DNA of 64,000 nucleotides from Flavobacterium jejuense (GCF_006491595.2 NZ_VEVQ02000001.1:434001-498000), one strand, 5' to 3'. Counted from the first letter of the stretch, positions 34,198 to 44,520 are shown. Notes: generated by a model from the letters alone, not told the origin. Numbers and translations are program-made.

Positions 34198-35117
34198 TTT
34201 GAAAAATTCATTAGTTGATATTGTTTTGGAGTAATTCCTTCATGTTTTTTAAATAAACGAATGAAATAATTACAATCTTCAAAACCTGAAGCGTAAGAAA
34301 CTTCATTTATTTGTATTTTTGGATTACTAAGTAGTTTTTTAGCAAATTTAATCTTTTCATTTAAAATAAACTCCATTGGACTTATTCCTAATTCCTTTTT
34401 GAAATTTCTATAAAATGAAGTCGTACTCATGCATGCTTTATCACTTAAGTCTTTTAATTGAATAGAATTATGAATATTATTTTTTATGTATTCTATTGAA
34501 GCCATTATTGGGCTATCTATTTCAATTAGATTAGAGTTGTCAAATCGTTTTATAGTTTGCGTTTGAATAATTCTTATAATCAACTCTTGTAACGTCAAGT
34601 CAGCTAAAGCATCTTTTGTTATAGAAGTTCCCATGCATTCTTTTATGAGTTTGTTGATAGTATTTGCTAAATCTACATTATTGTAAAAGAAATAATTTTC
34701 ATGGTCTAATTTCCATAAATTATTTTTTCCTTCTTTAGGATATTTATCATTTAAAAAAGACAAAGTATCAGTTATAACTTTGTTATCAATAGCTAATGCA
34801 ATACATTGTGTTGGATTTTTAGTAGTAGCTTCAGGAAAATCAATTTTCATTTCTACGTTTGAAGGAACAATAACTGTTTCTCCAGGTAAATACTCAAAAT
34901 GAGGTTCATCAAACAAATGCATTACTTTTTTTCCACGTAACATACTGGTTACAACTAAATCATTAAACTTTAAAGGAACTAAATCAGATTTTTCATAGGT
35001 TTCAAAAATATTTAATTCACAATGTTCCAATGAGAAAATAGTTCTATTTTCTACTAATGTTTTTAGTGATTTTTTATTAGTTAACTTTGGTGTATCAAGT
35101 AGGGTTTTAATTGACAT
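34188..35117 (-). CDS. AraC family regulator of the aldehyde dehydrogenase module
   Basis: A 309-residue transcription factor. The N-terminal part (about 1-190) resembles the AraC_N type, with PGETVIVPSNVEMKIDFPEA near residue 77. The C-terminal HTH_18 domain (about 210-305) reads IQLKDLSDKACMSTTSFYRNFKKELGISPMEFI and EVSYASGFEDCNYFIRLFKKHEGITPKQY. This kind of regulator commonly sits beside aldehyde dehydrogenase-DUF779 pairs and is the likely controller, which is a contextual inference. Its coding end overlaps the end of DUF779 by ten bases, so convergent transcription may interfere. Confidence 0.9.
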   Translation of the reverse strand: MSIKTLLDTPKLTNKKSLKTLVENRTIFSLEHCELNIFETYEKSDLVPLKFNDLVVTSMLRGKKVMHLFDEPHFEYLPGETVIVPSNVEMKIDFPEATTKNPTQCIALAIDNKVITDTLSFLNDKYPKEGKNNLWKLDHENYFFYNNVDLANTINKLIKECMGTSITKDALADLTLQELIIRIIQTQTIKRFDNSNLIEIDSPIMASIEYIKNNIHNSIQLKDLSDKACMSTTSFYRNFKKELGISPMEFILNEKIKFAKKLLSNPKIQINEVSYASGFEDCNYFIRLFKKHEGITPKQYQLMNFSNQS

Positions 35118-35189
35118 GGAATTAAATTTATGAACTACAATTTAAGAAAAAAGAGGTAGTAATCATAAAAATAACTAAATAATTTGAAT

Positions 35190-36206
35190 TTATTGTTTTA
35201 AAAAATCAATCAAACCTTTAAAATAGGTTTGTTGATCATCATAAAAAGCCAAATGACTTCCTTTAGGGCAATATAAATAGGAACCATTTGGTAATAAGTC
35301 AGTCATTTTTTTCATGAATTTCGGATCCATAGTATCGTATTCAGCTCCAATAACTAAACTTGTGATGTTAATATTTTTTAAGTCATTTGTTCTGTCCCAT
35401 TTCTCTAAATTACCAGCGATACCAAATTCACTCGGACCTTGCATCGTAACATAAAGCGATTGATTCATTTTGTCAAATGAACGATTAACAGGTTCTGGCC
35501 AATCTTTAGCAGGTAAACGCAAAATATGTTGTTCGTAGAAATTTGGAATCAATAATTCCATATATCTTGGATTTGAAAAATCTTTTGCTTCTTCTATTTT
35601 ATTGATTTCAAATAAGGCTTCTGGTTTCATTTGTAAAGCCAACACTTCATCTGCATATTTTCCATATTCTGGGCAGCTTGACATCATATTTGATATAATC
35701 AATCCTTTGATGTTATTTTGGTATTTTAAAGCATATTCTATTGCTAAAATACCACCCCAAGAATGCCCTAAAATGTAGCAATTATCTTTGGTTAAATTCA
35801 AAGCTTTTCTAACTTGCTCTACTTCTTCTACATATCTAGGTAAATTCCAATACAAAGTATCATTAGGATTATCGGAATTACCGCAACCTAATTGGTCGTA
35901 ATAAATGAACTCAATACCTTCAGCAGGAAGAAAATTTTCAAAACATTCAAAATATTCATGAGTACATCCAGGACCACCATTGAGTAATAATACTTTTATT
36001 TTTGGATTATTTCCAATCCGTTTTGTCCAAACATGAAAAGTAGTATCGTTTGTAGTAATAGGAATCATTTTTACACCACCATCTTGAATAACAGTTGAAT
36101 CGATTTGGTAATAATTTACGATTTTTTCTTTAACTGAAATACTATTTTCTTTTTTACAACTAGTGAAAAAAATTGTAAGGAAAGCTGTTATTAATACTGT
36201 TTTCAT
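35190..36206 (-). CDS. Proline iminopeptidase-like alpha/beta hydrolase lipoprotein
   Basis: A 338-residue lipoprotein (FFTSC, Cys17) of the S33 peptidase / proline iminopeptidase family. Seen: the oxyanion-hole motif LNGGPGCTHEYF near residue 76, DQLGCGNSDNP, the nucleophile elbow GHSWGG near residue 147, and the acid and His regions VIGAEYDTMDP and PKGSHLAFYDD. It probably cleaves N-terminal Pro or similar small substrates in the periplasm. It starts four bases after the S41 peptidase gene, so the two are in one operon. The substrate is not known. Confidence 0.88.
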   Translation of the reverse strand: MKTVLITAFLTIFFTSCKKENSISVKEKIVNYYQIDSTVIQDGGVKMIPITTNDTTFHVWTKRIGNNPKIKVLLLNGGPGCTHEYFECFENFLPAEGIEFIYYDQLGCGNSDNPNDTLYWNLPRYVEEVEQVRKALNLTKDNCYILGHSWGGILAIEYALKYQNNIKGLIISNMMSSCPEYGKYADEVLALQMKPEALFEINKIEEAKDFSNPRYMELLIPNFYEQHILRLPAKDWPEPVNRSFDKMNQSLYVTMQGPSEFGIAGNLEKWDRTNDLKNINITSLVIGAEYDTMDPKFMKKMTDLLPNGSYLYCPKGSHLAFYDDQQTYFKGLIDFLKQ

Positions 36207-36210
36207 GATG

Positions 36211-37161
36211 TTAATCTATTTTATTTAACCAATCTATTGCTACTTGTAATGATTCATTATCATTACACTTTACATCTGGTTGTATTGAACTACCATATTT
36301 TGTTTTGTTTCGATCAACAAATATACTTTCTGCTAAATTAATTCTTGAACTATCTGATAAAGTATATGATTTACAACCAGTTGAAACACCAAATGTTTTT
36401 GTTCCAAAAAATTTTGTTTTATTACGACCTTTGAATGCAATGCTTATTGCTTCTCCAGAACTTGCTGTTTTAGCATTAATTAATACAGCTACATTTGGTT
36501 TTTCATTTTTTAAATGAATCAAATTTGTGTTTTGTTCCACAACTTCACTGTTAAGAAAAACTTTTCCTTCTAAGACTTTCCAAACTTCGTAATTGTTATT
36601 ATTGTCTAGAAAATATCCTACAATTCCATCTCCTAGAATAGGTTCTATACCTACTAGCATTGGCCACATATTTCCTCCAAAATTATCTCTTAAGTCAACA
36701 ATCCAACCTTTTAATTCTGCTTTATTTTGCTGGGAAATTTTTTCTGTAATAGTATCAATATAATCTTTTACTGCCTCATTGTTACCAATAAAAAATGGAA
36801 TTCTAATATATCCAATATCTCTAGGAACATTTTCATCAACTAAAATCGGTAAAGGATTTAAATTCTCAATTTTAGTCGAATTTTTTGCAGGTTCAAAATA
36901 ACTATGGTTATCTTTTAATTCACTTATTGCAAAAGAAATACAAGGATATGTGTCTTCTATTTTTTTTGAATTTTTAGCATGTAGATATATTTTATTAGTA
37001 AAAACAGTCCAATCTATTTCATTCTTTTTGATAGATTTTTGTTCTAATAAAGAAATTACTTCATCAATATATTCCTTTGCTATTGGAGATATTTGATTTC
37101 TAGCATTGTTATTACAGCCTAATAGTACTATTGAAAAAGTATATAAAATAAAATGTTTCAT
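36211..37161 (-). CDS. S41 family peptidase lipoprotein
   Basis: A 316-residue lipoprotein (lipobox LLGC, Cys16). The S41 (tail-specific protease/tricorn core) domain is visible: WIVDLRDNFGGNMWPML near residues 155-170 and NAKTASSGEAISIAFKGR near residues 225-245, which holds the catalytic Ser in SSGEA. No PDZ domain is evident. It likely acts in the periplasm on peptides or proteins. It is the middle gene of a minus-strand group between the bestrophin (22 bases upstream) and the hydrolase (four bases downstream). Confidence 0.87.
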   Translation of the reverse strand: MKHFILYTFSIVLLGCNNNARNQISPIAKEYIDEVISLLEQKSIKKNEIDWTVFTNKIYLHAKNSKKIEDTYPCISFAISELKDNHSYFEPAKNSTKIENLNPLPILVDENVPRDIGYIRIPFFIGNNEAVKDYIDTITEKISQQNKAELKGWIVDLRDNFGGNMWPMLVGIEPILGDGIVGYFLDNNNNYEVWKVLEGKVFLNSEVVEQNTNLIHLKNEKPNVAVLINAKTASSGEAISIAFKGRNKTKFFGTKTFGVSTGCKSYTLSDSSRINLAESIFVDRNKTKYGSSIQPDVKCNDNESLQVAIDWLNKID

Positions 37162-37183
37162 TTTATGTTTTTTTGTAAAAGTA

Positions 37184-38047
37184 CTATAAAATCTCTTCTA
37201 CATGTTTTTTAATATTACTTGCTAATTTTCTAGTAGGTAAATCGTTAGCATCATCACCAAAAGGATCTTCTATCTCCTCTGCAATTAATTCCAAACTAGC
37301 TAAAACATAAAAAGTAAATACCACAACCGGAATTACATAATACCCTAAACTAAACACATAACCAAATGGTAAGGTCATAATGTAAAAAAAGATAAATTTC
37401 TTTATAAATGAACTATAAGAGTAGGGTATAGGTGTGTTTTTAATGCGTTCACAAGCTCCACAAATATCTGTAAAAGATTGAATTTCACTATTGATAATGA
37501 TTAATTGATCTCCAGATATTTTTCCAACTTCATGTAAATCATGAATCTTTTGGAACATCATTTTTGCTACTTGATTGGGTCTATGATTGTGATGATTAAT
37601 GTCTAAGTCTAAATCTTCAAATAGTGTTTTGGCAGTTTCTTCATCATTTAAATGTTTTTGTAGAATAGAAGCATAACCTGGAATAACTCTTTTAAAAAAT
37701 AGTTTATCAGTGTCTTCTTTTAGAATTACAGATAATTTAATAGCTAAATTTCTACTATTATTGACTAGAGCACCCCAATGTTTTCGACCTTCCCACCAAC
37801 GGTCATAGGCTGTATTGGTTCTAAATACTAAAAGTAATGAAATAACAAAACCAAGCATGCCATGCATGATTGTAATGTTCTTTACATGACTATCATCGGA
37901 TAATTGCCAATATTCAATTTCTAAATAAGCTACTGCATAGGAATACAATCCTATAGTAATCATCATAGGAATCAACTGACGAAAGGTATCTGATTTGTGA
38001 AAACGAAAAATGAAAGTAATCCAGTCTTTTGGGTTGTATTGAACCAT
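37184..38047 (-). CDS. Bestrophin family membrane channel
   Basis: A 287-residue inner-membrane protein of the bestrophin/UPF0187 family. The N-terminal hydrophobic region and the conserved segment VFRTNTAYDRWWEGRKHWGALVNNSRNLA near residues 60-90 are diagnostic. Further hydrophobic segments lie near 210-250, ending in the EDPFGDDANDLP motif. Bacterial bestrophins form pentameric ion channels. The gene opens a three-gene minus-strand group with the S41 peptidase and hydrolase; no functional link is evident. Confidence 0.9.
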   Translation of the reverse strand: MVQYNPKDWITFIFRFHKSDTFRQLIPMMITIGLYSYAVAYLEIEYWQLSDDSHVKNITIMHGMLGFVISLLLVFRTNTAYDRWWEGRKHWGALVNNSRNLAIKLSVILKEDTDKLFFKRVIPGYASILQKHLNDEETAKTLFEDLDLDINHHNHRPNQVAKMMFQKIHDLHEVGKISGDQLIIINSEIQSFTDICGACERIKNTPIPYSYSSFIKKFIFFYIMTLPFGYVFSLGYYVIPVVVFTFYVLASLELIAEEIEDPFGDDANDLPTRKLASNIKKHVEEIL

Positions 38048-38099
38048 AGTAATTTAGAAATTAGAAATCTGAATCTAGAATAAACGTAAATTTAATAAA

Positions 38100-39404
38100 T
38101 TAATTCCAACTTAAAGTTCCTGCTAATTCTTTTAAATTGATTTCAGCAATTTTTGTATTGTATTGTGCTGTAGCATAACGAACAGAAGCTTCAATGAAAT
38201 TTTGTTGTGCTGTTCTAACTTCAATAGTGGTAATGGTTCCTATTTTGAATTTGGCTAAAGTAATCTCTAAATTTTGTTTAGCAATAGTTACATTTTCTTC
38301 TTCCACTTTTATCAACTCTAAATTAGTTTGATAACTTTGATAAAATGATGCTATTTGAGATTCTAGAGCTACTTTTTGTTGGTTTAACAATAAAGAGGCA
38401 TTTTCTACCTCATATTTAGCTGCTTTTTCTCTTTTATTTTGTAAAAAACCATTGAAGATAGGCACACTAGCTGAAACACCATAAACAAACCCTTGACCAG
38501 AAGATTGAGTAATAAAGCCCAAAGAAGCTTCAGAACGAGTAAAGTTATATCCTGAAGTCAATCGAACGGTTGGATACCTATTTCCTTTTACTTGTTTTAA
38601 GTTTAAATCAACTATTTTTTTGTTTAAAATTTGAGCTTGTAATTGCGGATTTTGCTTATTTGCTAATTCCTTCATTTCATCATAAGTTAAACTTTCTTCA
38701 AAGGTAATTTCTTGCACTACTTTAAATTTAATCTGTAGATCTCTGGCTAATAATTCGTTTAGTTTTGTCTTAGTATTTTGGTACAATTCTTTTTGACTCA
38801 AAAGCAAACTTTTATCCGTATTTAAATCAACTTGAGCATTTAAAACTTCTAGTTTAGCAGCTTTCCCAATGGAATATCTATTTTGAGCTGTAGTGACTCT
38901 TTGGTTTGAAATTACTATAGCACTATCAATGGAAGCCATGACTTGTTGCTGTTGGACCAAATCATAATAAGTAAGATAAACATCACTAATTCTACTCAGA
39001 ATAGTTGCTTGTAATTCCGATTTTCCTTGTGCCTCTAATATAGCCAATTGCTCTTTTCTTGCAAACATACTTAATCCATCAAAAATAGTCCAGTCTAAAC
39101 CAATTCCATAATTAAGGCTGAAGTTTTTAGCATTATTTAAGGTTCTTTCTGAACCATCTGATTGAGTTTGTGTGGTGTTTGTTTGACTGTTGTTATTATT
39201 TAAATTAGCACTTAGAGTAGGTAATATTCCAGCGTTGGCTAAATTATTATTCGTTTCGTCAATTTTTAAATTGTTTGTAGCAATTTTTATTTCATAATTG
39301 TTTTCCAAAGCTATTTTTACAGCCACTTCAAGCGTTAAAACTTCTTGTGCTTGCATTTGGAATCCAATGAAAAGTAAGAATATATAGGTATATGTTTTTG
39401 ACAT
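38100..39404 (-). CDS. TolC family outer membrane efflux protein
   Basis: A 434-residue protein with signal peptide (to about residue 19, QMQAQ). It is mostly long amphipathic helices with two internally related halves, as in TolC. Typical phrases include TLEVAVKIALENNYEI near the start and QQNFIEASVRYATAQYNTKIAEINLKELAGTL at the end. It forms the outer membrane exit duct for the RND pump encoded immediately upstream, whose stop is two bases away. It is the last gene of the three-gene operon adaptor / pump / TolC. Confidence 0.95.
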   Translation of the reverse strand: MSKTYTYIFLLFIGFQMQAQEVLTLEVAVKIALENNYEIKIATNNLKIDETNNNLANAGILPTLSANLNNNNSQTNTTQTQSDGSERTLNNAKNFSLNYGIGLDWTIFDGLSMFARKEQLAILEAQGKSELQATILSRISDVYLTYYDLVQQQQVMASIDSAIVISNQRVTTAQNRYSIGKAAKLEVLNAQVDLNTDKSLLLSQKELYQNTKTKLNELLARDLQIKFKVVQEITFEESLTYDEMKELANKQNPQLQAQILNKKIVDLNLKQVKGNRYPTVRLTSGYNFTRSEASLGFITQSSGQGFVYGVSASVPIFNGFLQNKREKAAKYEVENASLLLNQQKVALESQIASFYQSYQTNLELIKVEEENVTIAKQNLEITLAKFKIGTITTIEVRTAQQNFIEASVRYATAQYNTKIAEINLKELAGTLSWN

Positions 39405-39406
39405 GA

Positions 39407-42400
39407 TTATCTTTCTAAAGCGTCTAAATTATCAAATTCTGGTCGGTGTTTCTTTTGTCTCGACCATAATAAATAGATGGTTGGTATCACAAAAAGAGTT
39501 AGAATTAAGGAAAATAATGTTCCTCCTACAATTACAACACCCATTCCCATTCTACTAGCAGAAGCTGCTCCTAGTGACATGGCAATTGGCAAAGCACCTA
39601 AAGCAATAGCTAAACTGGTCATTAAAATAGGTCGCAAACGCGATTCAGAGGCTTCTATTATGGCATCATACTTTGACTTTCCTTGTTCACGTAATTGATT
39701 AGCAAATTCTACAATTAGAATACCGTTTTTGGTTACCAAACCAATCAGCATAATAGTTCCAATCTGACTAAAAATATTCCAAGTTTGATCAAATAACCAT
39801 AAGGAAAACAATGCTCCAGCAATTGCCATCGGAACCGTTAAAATGATAATAAATGGATCAATAAAACTTTCAAATTGAGCGGATAAAATTAAATAAATCA
39901 ATAATAAAGCCAATCCAAAGGCAAATGAAGTATTGGAACTACTTTCCACAAAATCTCTAGATTCTCCTCCTAAATCAGTAGTAAAGGTATCATCTAATAC
40001 TTTTGCTTTTATCGCATCCATAGCTTCAATACCATCATTAATACTTTTTCCAGGAGCTAAACCAGCATTTACGGTTGCCGACATGTATCTGTTATTATGA
40101 TACAACTGTGGAGGATTACTTTGTTCATCCACTGTTACCACATTATCCATTTGGATTAAATCTCCTTTATCATTTCTTATGAAAATAGAAGTTAAATCTA
40201 AAGGAGTAGCTCTGTCTTGTTGTATAAACTGACCAATTACTTGGTATTGTTTTCCATTCTTAGTAAAATAACCAAAACGTTGTCCGCTTAATGACAATTG
40301 CAAAGTTTGGGCAATATCAATTACTGAAATACCTAAGCTCTTAGCTTTTTCTCTATCAATTGTAACGTTAATTTCAGGTTTATTGAATTTTAAATTGACA
40401 TCAACCATCGAAAAAGTAGGATCTTTAGTAGCTTCTTCCATGAAAGCAGGAATTTTTTCTTGTAATTTTTCGAAATTCTGTGCTTGAATAATATATTGAA
40501 TTGGCAAACCACCTCTACGACTCACTGAAATAGTAGGCTGTTGAATTACAGATGTTTTAATATCTGGATAACGTTTGGTCCATTTGGAAACATCATCAGC
40601 AATTTCCATTTGAGATTTTTTTCTTTCACTAGGATCTTTTAAAGAAATTCTAATGAAACCACTATTTACAGCACCTCCACCACCAAAACCAGGTGACGAA
40701 ATCACTAAACTAACTCGCTTTCCAGGAATAGAATCGTCAACTAATTGCGACATTTCTTGCATGAATCGATCTGTGTATTCGTAAGTCGCTCCTTCTGGAG
40801 TAGACATTCTCATTACAAAACCACTTCGGTCATCTAATGGAGCTGTTTCCTTTTGGAGGATACTAAAAAATAAATAGATTAAACCAAAACAAGCTGTGAT
40901 TATAGCAAAACTAACCCATTTGTGTTTTACAAAACGTTCTAAATAACTTGCATATCCTTTGTTTAATTTTACAAAATAAGGTTCGGTCAATTCATAGAAT
41001 TTAGTTCTTTTTTGTTCGCCTCCTTTCATTAAATAAGCATTTAACATAGGAGTTAACGTCAAGGATACAAAAGCAGAAACTAAAACTGCTGCACCTATGA
41101 CGACACCAAATTCTCTGAATAATCTTCCCACAAAACCTTCTAAGAAAATTACAGGTAGAAATACAGCAGCCAAAGTTATTGAAATGGAAATAACAGCAAA
41201 AAAGATCTCATTGGAACCTTTTATGGCTGCTTCTATAGGAGACATGCCTTCTTCTACTTTTTTAAAGATATTTTCGGTCACTACAATTCCATCATCTACT
41301 ACTAATCCTGTGGCTAAAACAATAGCTAATAAGGTTAGTACATTGATGGAAAATCCAAATAACCACATGATAAAGAAAGTTGCGATTAACGATACAGGAA
41401 TGTCAATTAAAGGTCTAAATGCTATGGCCCAATTTCTGAAAAACAAATAAATAATTAGAATTACAAGTATAATCGAAATCATCAATGTTTCAACTACTTC
41501 TGTTACCGAACGTTTTACAAAAACAGTGGAATCAATAGCAATGTTTAATTCGATATCCTTTGGTAAGTCCCTTTTTAATTTTTCATATTCTTTATAGAAT
41601 TCATCTGAAATATCTATATAATTGGCTCCAGGTAAAGGAACGATAGCTACAGCCACCATGGGTTTACCAGATTGTGTCAATTGGGTTTCAATATTTTCAG
41701 GGCCTAAAGTGGCGGAACCAATATCACTCAAACGAATGACTTTATCACCATCTGCTTTGATAATGATATTATTAAACTCTTCAGATGAAGTTAGGTTACC
41801 AACAGTTTTTACAGTTAATTCAGTATTGTTACCAGTAATTTTTCCCGAGGGTAATTCTACATTTTGATCGTTTAAGGCTTTTCTAACGTCAGCTACTGTT
41901 AGTCCGTATGAGGCTAACTTGTAGGGATCAATCCACAAACGCATCGCATATTTTTTATCACCCCAAATTTGAATTCCACTCACACCTGGAATAGTTTCCA
42001 ATCGTTGTCCGATGACATTTTCAGCATAATCACTTAGTTCTAGAGCATTTCTAGTTTCACTTTGAACAGACATGGAAATAATAGCCTCACTATCTGCATC
42101 AGCTTTAGAGACTATCGGTTGGGAATCAATATCTTCGGGTAAACTTCGAATAGCTTGTGATACTTTATCTCGAACATCATTTGCAGCTTCTTCTAAATCT
42201 TTTTTAAGGTTAAATTCAATTGTTATTGAACTTCTTCCTTGATTACTGGAAGAAGTTATATTTCGAATACCATCAATCGAATTGATGGCTTTTTCTAAGG
42301 GTTCTGTAATTTGAGATTCAATGATATCTGCATTGGCTCCTGTATAATTGGTACGAATGGAAATTTGTGCAGGATCAATTGAAGGATATTCTCTAACACC

Positions 42401-42496
42401 TAAAAATTTATATCCAATAAACCCAAATAAAATAATGGCTAAATTTAGTACAATAGTAAGTACTGGTCTTTTTATACTTAATGTAGATAAACTCAT
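39407..42496 (-). CDS. RND efflux pump permease, HAE1-type
   Basis: A 1029-residue inner-membrane transporter with 12 transmembrane segments and two large periplasmic loops. The N-terminus SIKRPVLTIVLNLAIILFGFIGY is typical. The proton-relay motif in TM4 reads ATGLVVDDGIVVTENIFKK near residues 395-415, with the Asp pair intact, and the C-terminal half contains LIGLVTKNGILIVEFANQLRE. It pumps hydrophobic or amphiphilic compounds such as drugs out of the cell. Pump specificity is not predictable. Gaps to the adaptor and TolC genes are two bases each. No regulator gene is adjacent. Confidence 0.96.
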   Translation of the reverse strand: MSLSTLSIKRPVLTIVLNLAIILFGFIGYKFLGVREYPSIDPAQISIRTNYTGANADIIESQITEPLEKAINSIDGIRNITSSSNQGRSSITIEFNLKKDLEEAANDVRDKVSQAIRSLPEDIDSQPIVSKADADSEAIISMSVQSETRNALELSDYAENVIGQRLETIPGVSGIQIWGDKKYAMRLWIDPYKLASYGLTVADVRKALNDQNVELPSGKITGNNTELTVKTVGNLTSSEEFNNIIIKADGDKVIRLSDIGSATLGPENIETQLTQSGKPMVAVAIVPLPGANYIDISDEFYKEYEKLKRDLPKDIELNIAIDSTVFVKRSVTEVVETLMISIILVILIIYLFFRNWAIAFRPLIDIPVSLIATFFIMWLFGFSINVLTLLAIVLATGLVVDDGIVVTENIFKKVEEGMSPIEAAIKGSNEIFFAVISISITLAAVFLPVIFLEGFVGRLFREFGVVIGAAVLVSAFVSLTLTPMLNAYLMKGGEQKRTKFYELTEPYFVKLNKGYASYLERFVKHKWVSFAIITACFGLIYLFFSILQKETAPLDDRSGFVMRMSTPEGATYEYTDRFMQEMSQLVDDSIPGKRVSLVISSPGFGGGGAVNSGFIRISLKDPSERKKSQMEIADDVSKWTKRYPDIKTSVIQQPTISVSRRGGLPIQYIIQAQNFEKLQEKIPAFMEEATKDPTFSMVDVNLKFNKPEINVTIDREKAKSLGISVIDIAQTLQLSLSGQRFGYFTKNGKQYQVIGQFIQQDRATPLDLTSIFIRNDKGDLIQMDNVVTVDEQSNPPQLYHNNRYMSATVNAGLAPGKSINDGIEAMDAIKAKVLDDTFTTDLGGESRDFVESSSNTSFAFGLALLLIYLILSAQFESFIDPFIIILTVPMAIAGALFSLWLFDQTWNIFSQIGTIMLIGLVTKNGILIVEFANQLREQGKSKYDAIIEASESRLRPILMTSLAIALGALPIAMSLGAASASRMGMGVVIVGGTLFSLILTLFVIPTIYLLWSRQKKHRPEFDNLDALER

Positions 42497-42498
42497 AC

Positions 42499-43566
42499 TT
42501 ATTTTTTAAGGGTTACTTGTACCGTAGTGTCAGGTTTTAAACTCATAATACCACTTATAATAACGGTATCTCCAGCTTTTAAACCTTCAGTAATTAAAAT
42601 AGATTCTTCCGTTCTAGTTCCAGTTTGTATTTGTACTTCCTTAGCTTTACCATTAGTAACAACAAATACTTTTTTACCATTTTGAATAGGAATAATGGCT
42701 TCAGTAGGGATTAAAATTGCTTTTTCAATTGCGTTTAATGGTAATTTTACATTGGCATATGTTCCAGGAAATAATTTTCCTTCTTGATTATTGGCTTTAG
42801 CACGAACTAAAAGTGTTCTAGTTGTAATATCAACACTTGGTTCCATAGCATAAACTTTAGCTTTTAAAATTTCTTTAGAACCTGAAACAGTAAACTCGAT
42901 TTCATTATTGATTTTTATTTCACTGGCATACTTTTCTGGAATAGAAAAGGTGATTTTTACTTCACTAGCACTAACTAAATTTGTTACCACAGTAGTAGGA
43001 GTGAGGTACGTTCCTGGAGAAATATTGCGTAATCCTATTTTTCCTGAAAAAGGAGCTTTGATAGCTGTTTTAGCGATTTGTGCCTGAATTAACTGGGTTT
43101 GTGATTGTAAACTTCTATATTCTGCGCTAGCAATGTCATATTCTTCTTGACTGATGGCTTCTTTTTCCAATAACAATTTGGCTCTTCTTTCGTTTTCACC
43201 TGCTAAGTTTTTACGAGTAATTGCTTGTGCTAATTGCGCTCTTAACTCGATATCATTTACCTTAAAAAGGATTTGACCTTTATTCACATTTGATCCTTCT
43301 TTGAAATAAATATTTTCTACTATTCCTGAAACTTCACTTCTTATAGCTACTTGCTCGTTAGCATCTATTGAACCTGAAACAGAAATGATGTTGGAAAATT
43401 TTTCTTCGGAAACTACTAAACCATTTACATGAATACTCGGCTTTTTATCACCATTAGGTTTACTGGTATTAGTTGAAGCTTTGTCAGCATTGGTTTTCAT
43501 ACGGTAACCAATAAAGCCTACAAAAAGGATGATAATAAGTGTTAAAAGTAGTGTTCTAAGTTTCAT
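42499..43566 (-). CDS. RND efflux periplasmic adaptor subunit
   Basis: A 355-residue membrane-fusion protein with an N-terminal membrane anchor (about residues 5-22). A split lipoyl domain is visible, with GSIDANEQVAIRSEVSGIVENIYFKEGSNVNKGQILFKVND near residues 65-110 and TAIKAPFSGKIGLRNISPGTYL near 170-192, separated by a coiled-coil hairpin. The beta-barrel domain follows (VKITFSIPEKYASEI). It links the inner-membrane pump to TolC and is the first gene of the operon. The 187-base upstream region is very AT-rich; I see no operator I trust. Confidence 0.95.
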   Translation of the reverse strand: MKLRTLLLTLIIILFVGFIGYRMKTNADKASTNTSKPNGDKKPSIHVNGLVVSEEKFSNIISVSGSIDANEQVAIRSEVSGIVENIYFKEGSNVNKGQILFKVNDIELRAQLAQAITRKNLAGENERRAKLLLEKEAISQEEYDIASAEYRSLQSQTQLIQAQIAKTAIKAPFSGKIGLRNISPGTYLTPTTVVTNLVSASEVKITFSIPEKYASEIKINNEIEFTVSGSKEILKAKVYAMEPSVDITTRTLLVRAKANNQEGKLFPGTYANVKLPLNAIEKAILIPTEAIIPIQNGKKVFVVTNGKAKEVQIQTGTRTEESILITEGLKAGDTVIISGIMSLKPDTTVQVTLKK

Positions 43567-43753
43567 TTGGTGACTATAAAATTATGTTAACAAAACTAAT
43601 TGTTCCAATTTTAGAAAGCCAATTACTTATAATTTATTTAACAATTGTATGTACAAATAAAACAAATATGAACTTAATTGTTTTATAGTATATCTTTTTT
43701 GAGCATTAAGAAGTTAAAAATATGTTTTATTTAGAGTTAGGATACTTGTAGAG

Positions 43754-44332
43754 TTATTTTTGTTCTAATACAATTTCTCCACAACCCGCTCTTTTTCCTG
43801 CAGCTCCACTTGGTTGAGAGGAGAAATCATCAATTCCTTCATGTATAATAATCGCTTTTCCAACGATGTTTTTATCTGTATCAGCACAATCAATGCACCA
43901 CAAATCAGTATCTCTACTTATTGTTCCAATACCTTGTGCGTCTATTTCTATGTTTCCGATATCTCCTTTGTGAAAAGGAGTTGTTCCCCATATGCCATGA
44001 TCTTCATTTGTTGGATTCCAATGTCCTCCTGCTGAAGAACCATCATTTGCACTACAATCACCTTTTTCATGAATATGTATAGCATGTTTTCCTGGTGCTA
44101 AACCTGACAAAGTTGCCACCATAGAAACCATTCCTTCATTTTCAGTGAATGTGACTGTACCTGAGACTGCACTATTGCTCTTCGCTGAAATAATAGCTGT
44201 TGCTGTTATTGATTTTGAAATGGTATCCGTTACAATGTTTGTTACTGGTTCTGTATCTTTTTCCTTTACTTTGTTGTCTTTACAACTTACTATTGCTAAA
44301 CAAATTAGTCCTATACTTAAGTATTTTTTCAT
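43754..44332 (-). CDS. sodC: Cu/Zn superoxide dismutase lipoprotein
   Basis: A 192-residue lipoprotein; the start at the ATG complementary to 44330-44332 gives a clean signal MKKYLSIGLICLAIVSC (Cys17), while longer upstream frames do not. Metal-site motifs: GKHAIHIHEKGDCS with the first Cu His pair, AGGHWNP, HGIWG, and IIIHEGIDDF. The Cys in GDCS and in AGCGEIV form the expected disulfide. It removes periplasmic superoxide. The gene is alone, with the RND operon start on the same strand 187 bases downstream. The identification is secure. Confidence 0.93.
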   Translation of the reverse strand: MKKYLSIGLICLAIVSCKDNKVKEKDTEPVTNIVTDTISKSITATAIISAKSNSAVSGTVTFTENEGMVSMVATLSGLAPGKHAIHIHEKGDCSANDGSSAGGHWNPTNEDHGIWGTTPFHKGDIGNIEIDAQGIGTISRDTDLWCIDCADTDKNIVGKAIIIHEGIDDFSSQPSGAAGKRAGCGEIVLEQK

Positions 44333-44520
44333 ATCTATTGTTTTAAAGTTTGTAATCATTTTTTCTTGTTGTAAAATTACTATTTTAAGAACAGTCATGT
44401 GTTACACAATCTCCATTTATGGAGTAATTATAATTCTGTAAACTTCATTTAGTTTTTCAATGGATTCTATCTTAATTTTATAGAAAAAGGTTTAAGGTAT
44501 TTTAGGACGAGATATACAAT

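Noticed and set aside
38100..43566. RND operon as a novel system
   Set aside because: It is a complete ordinary adaptor-pump-TolC operon with intact Asp relay and normal lengths.
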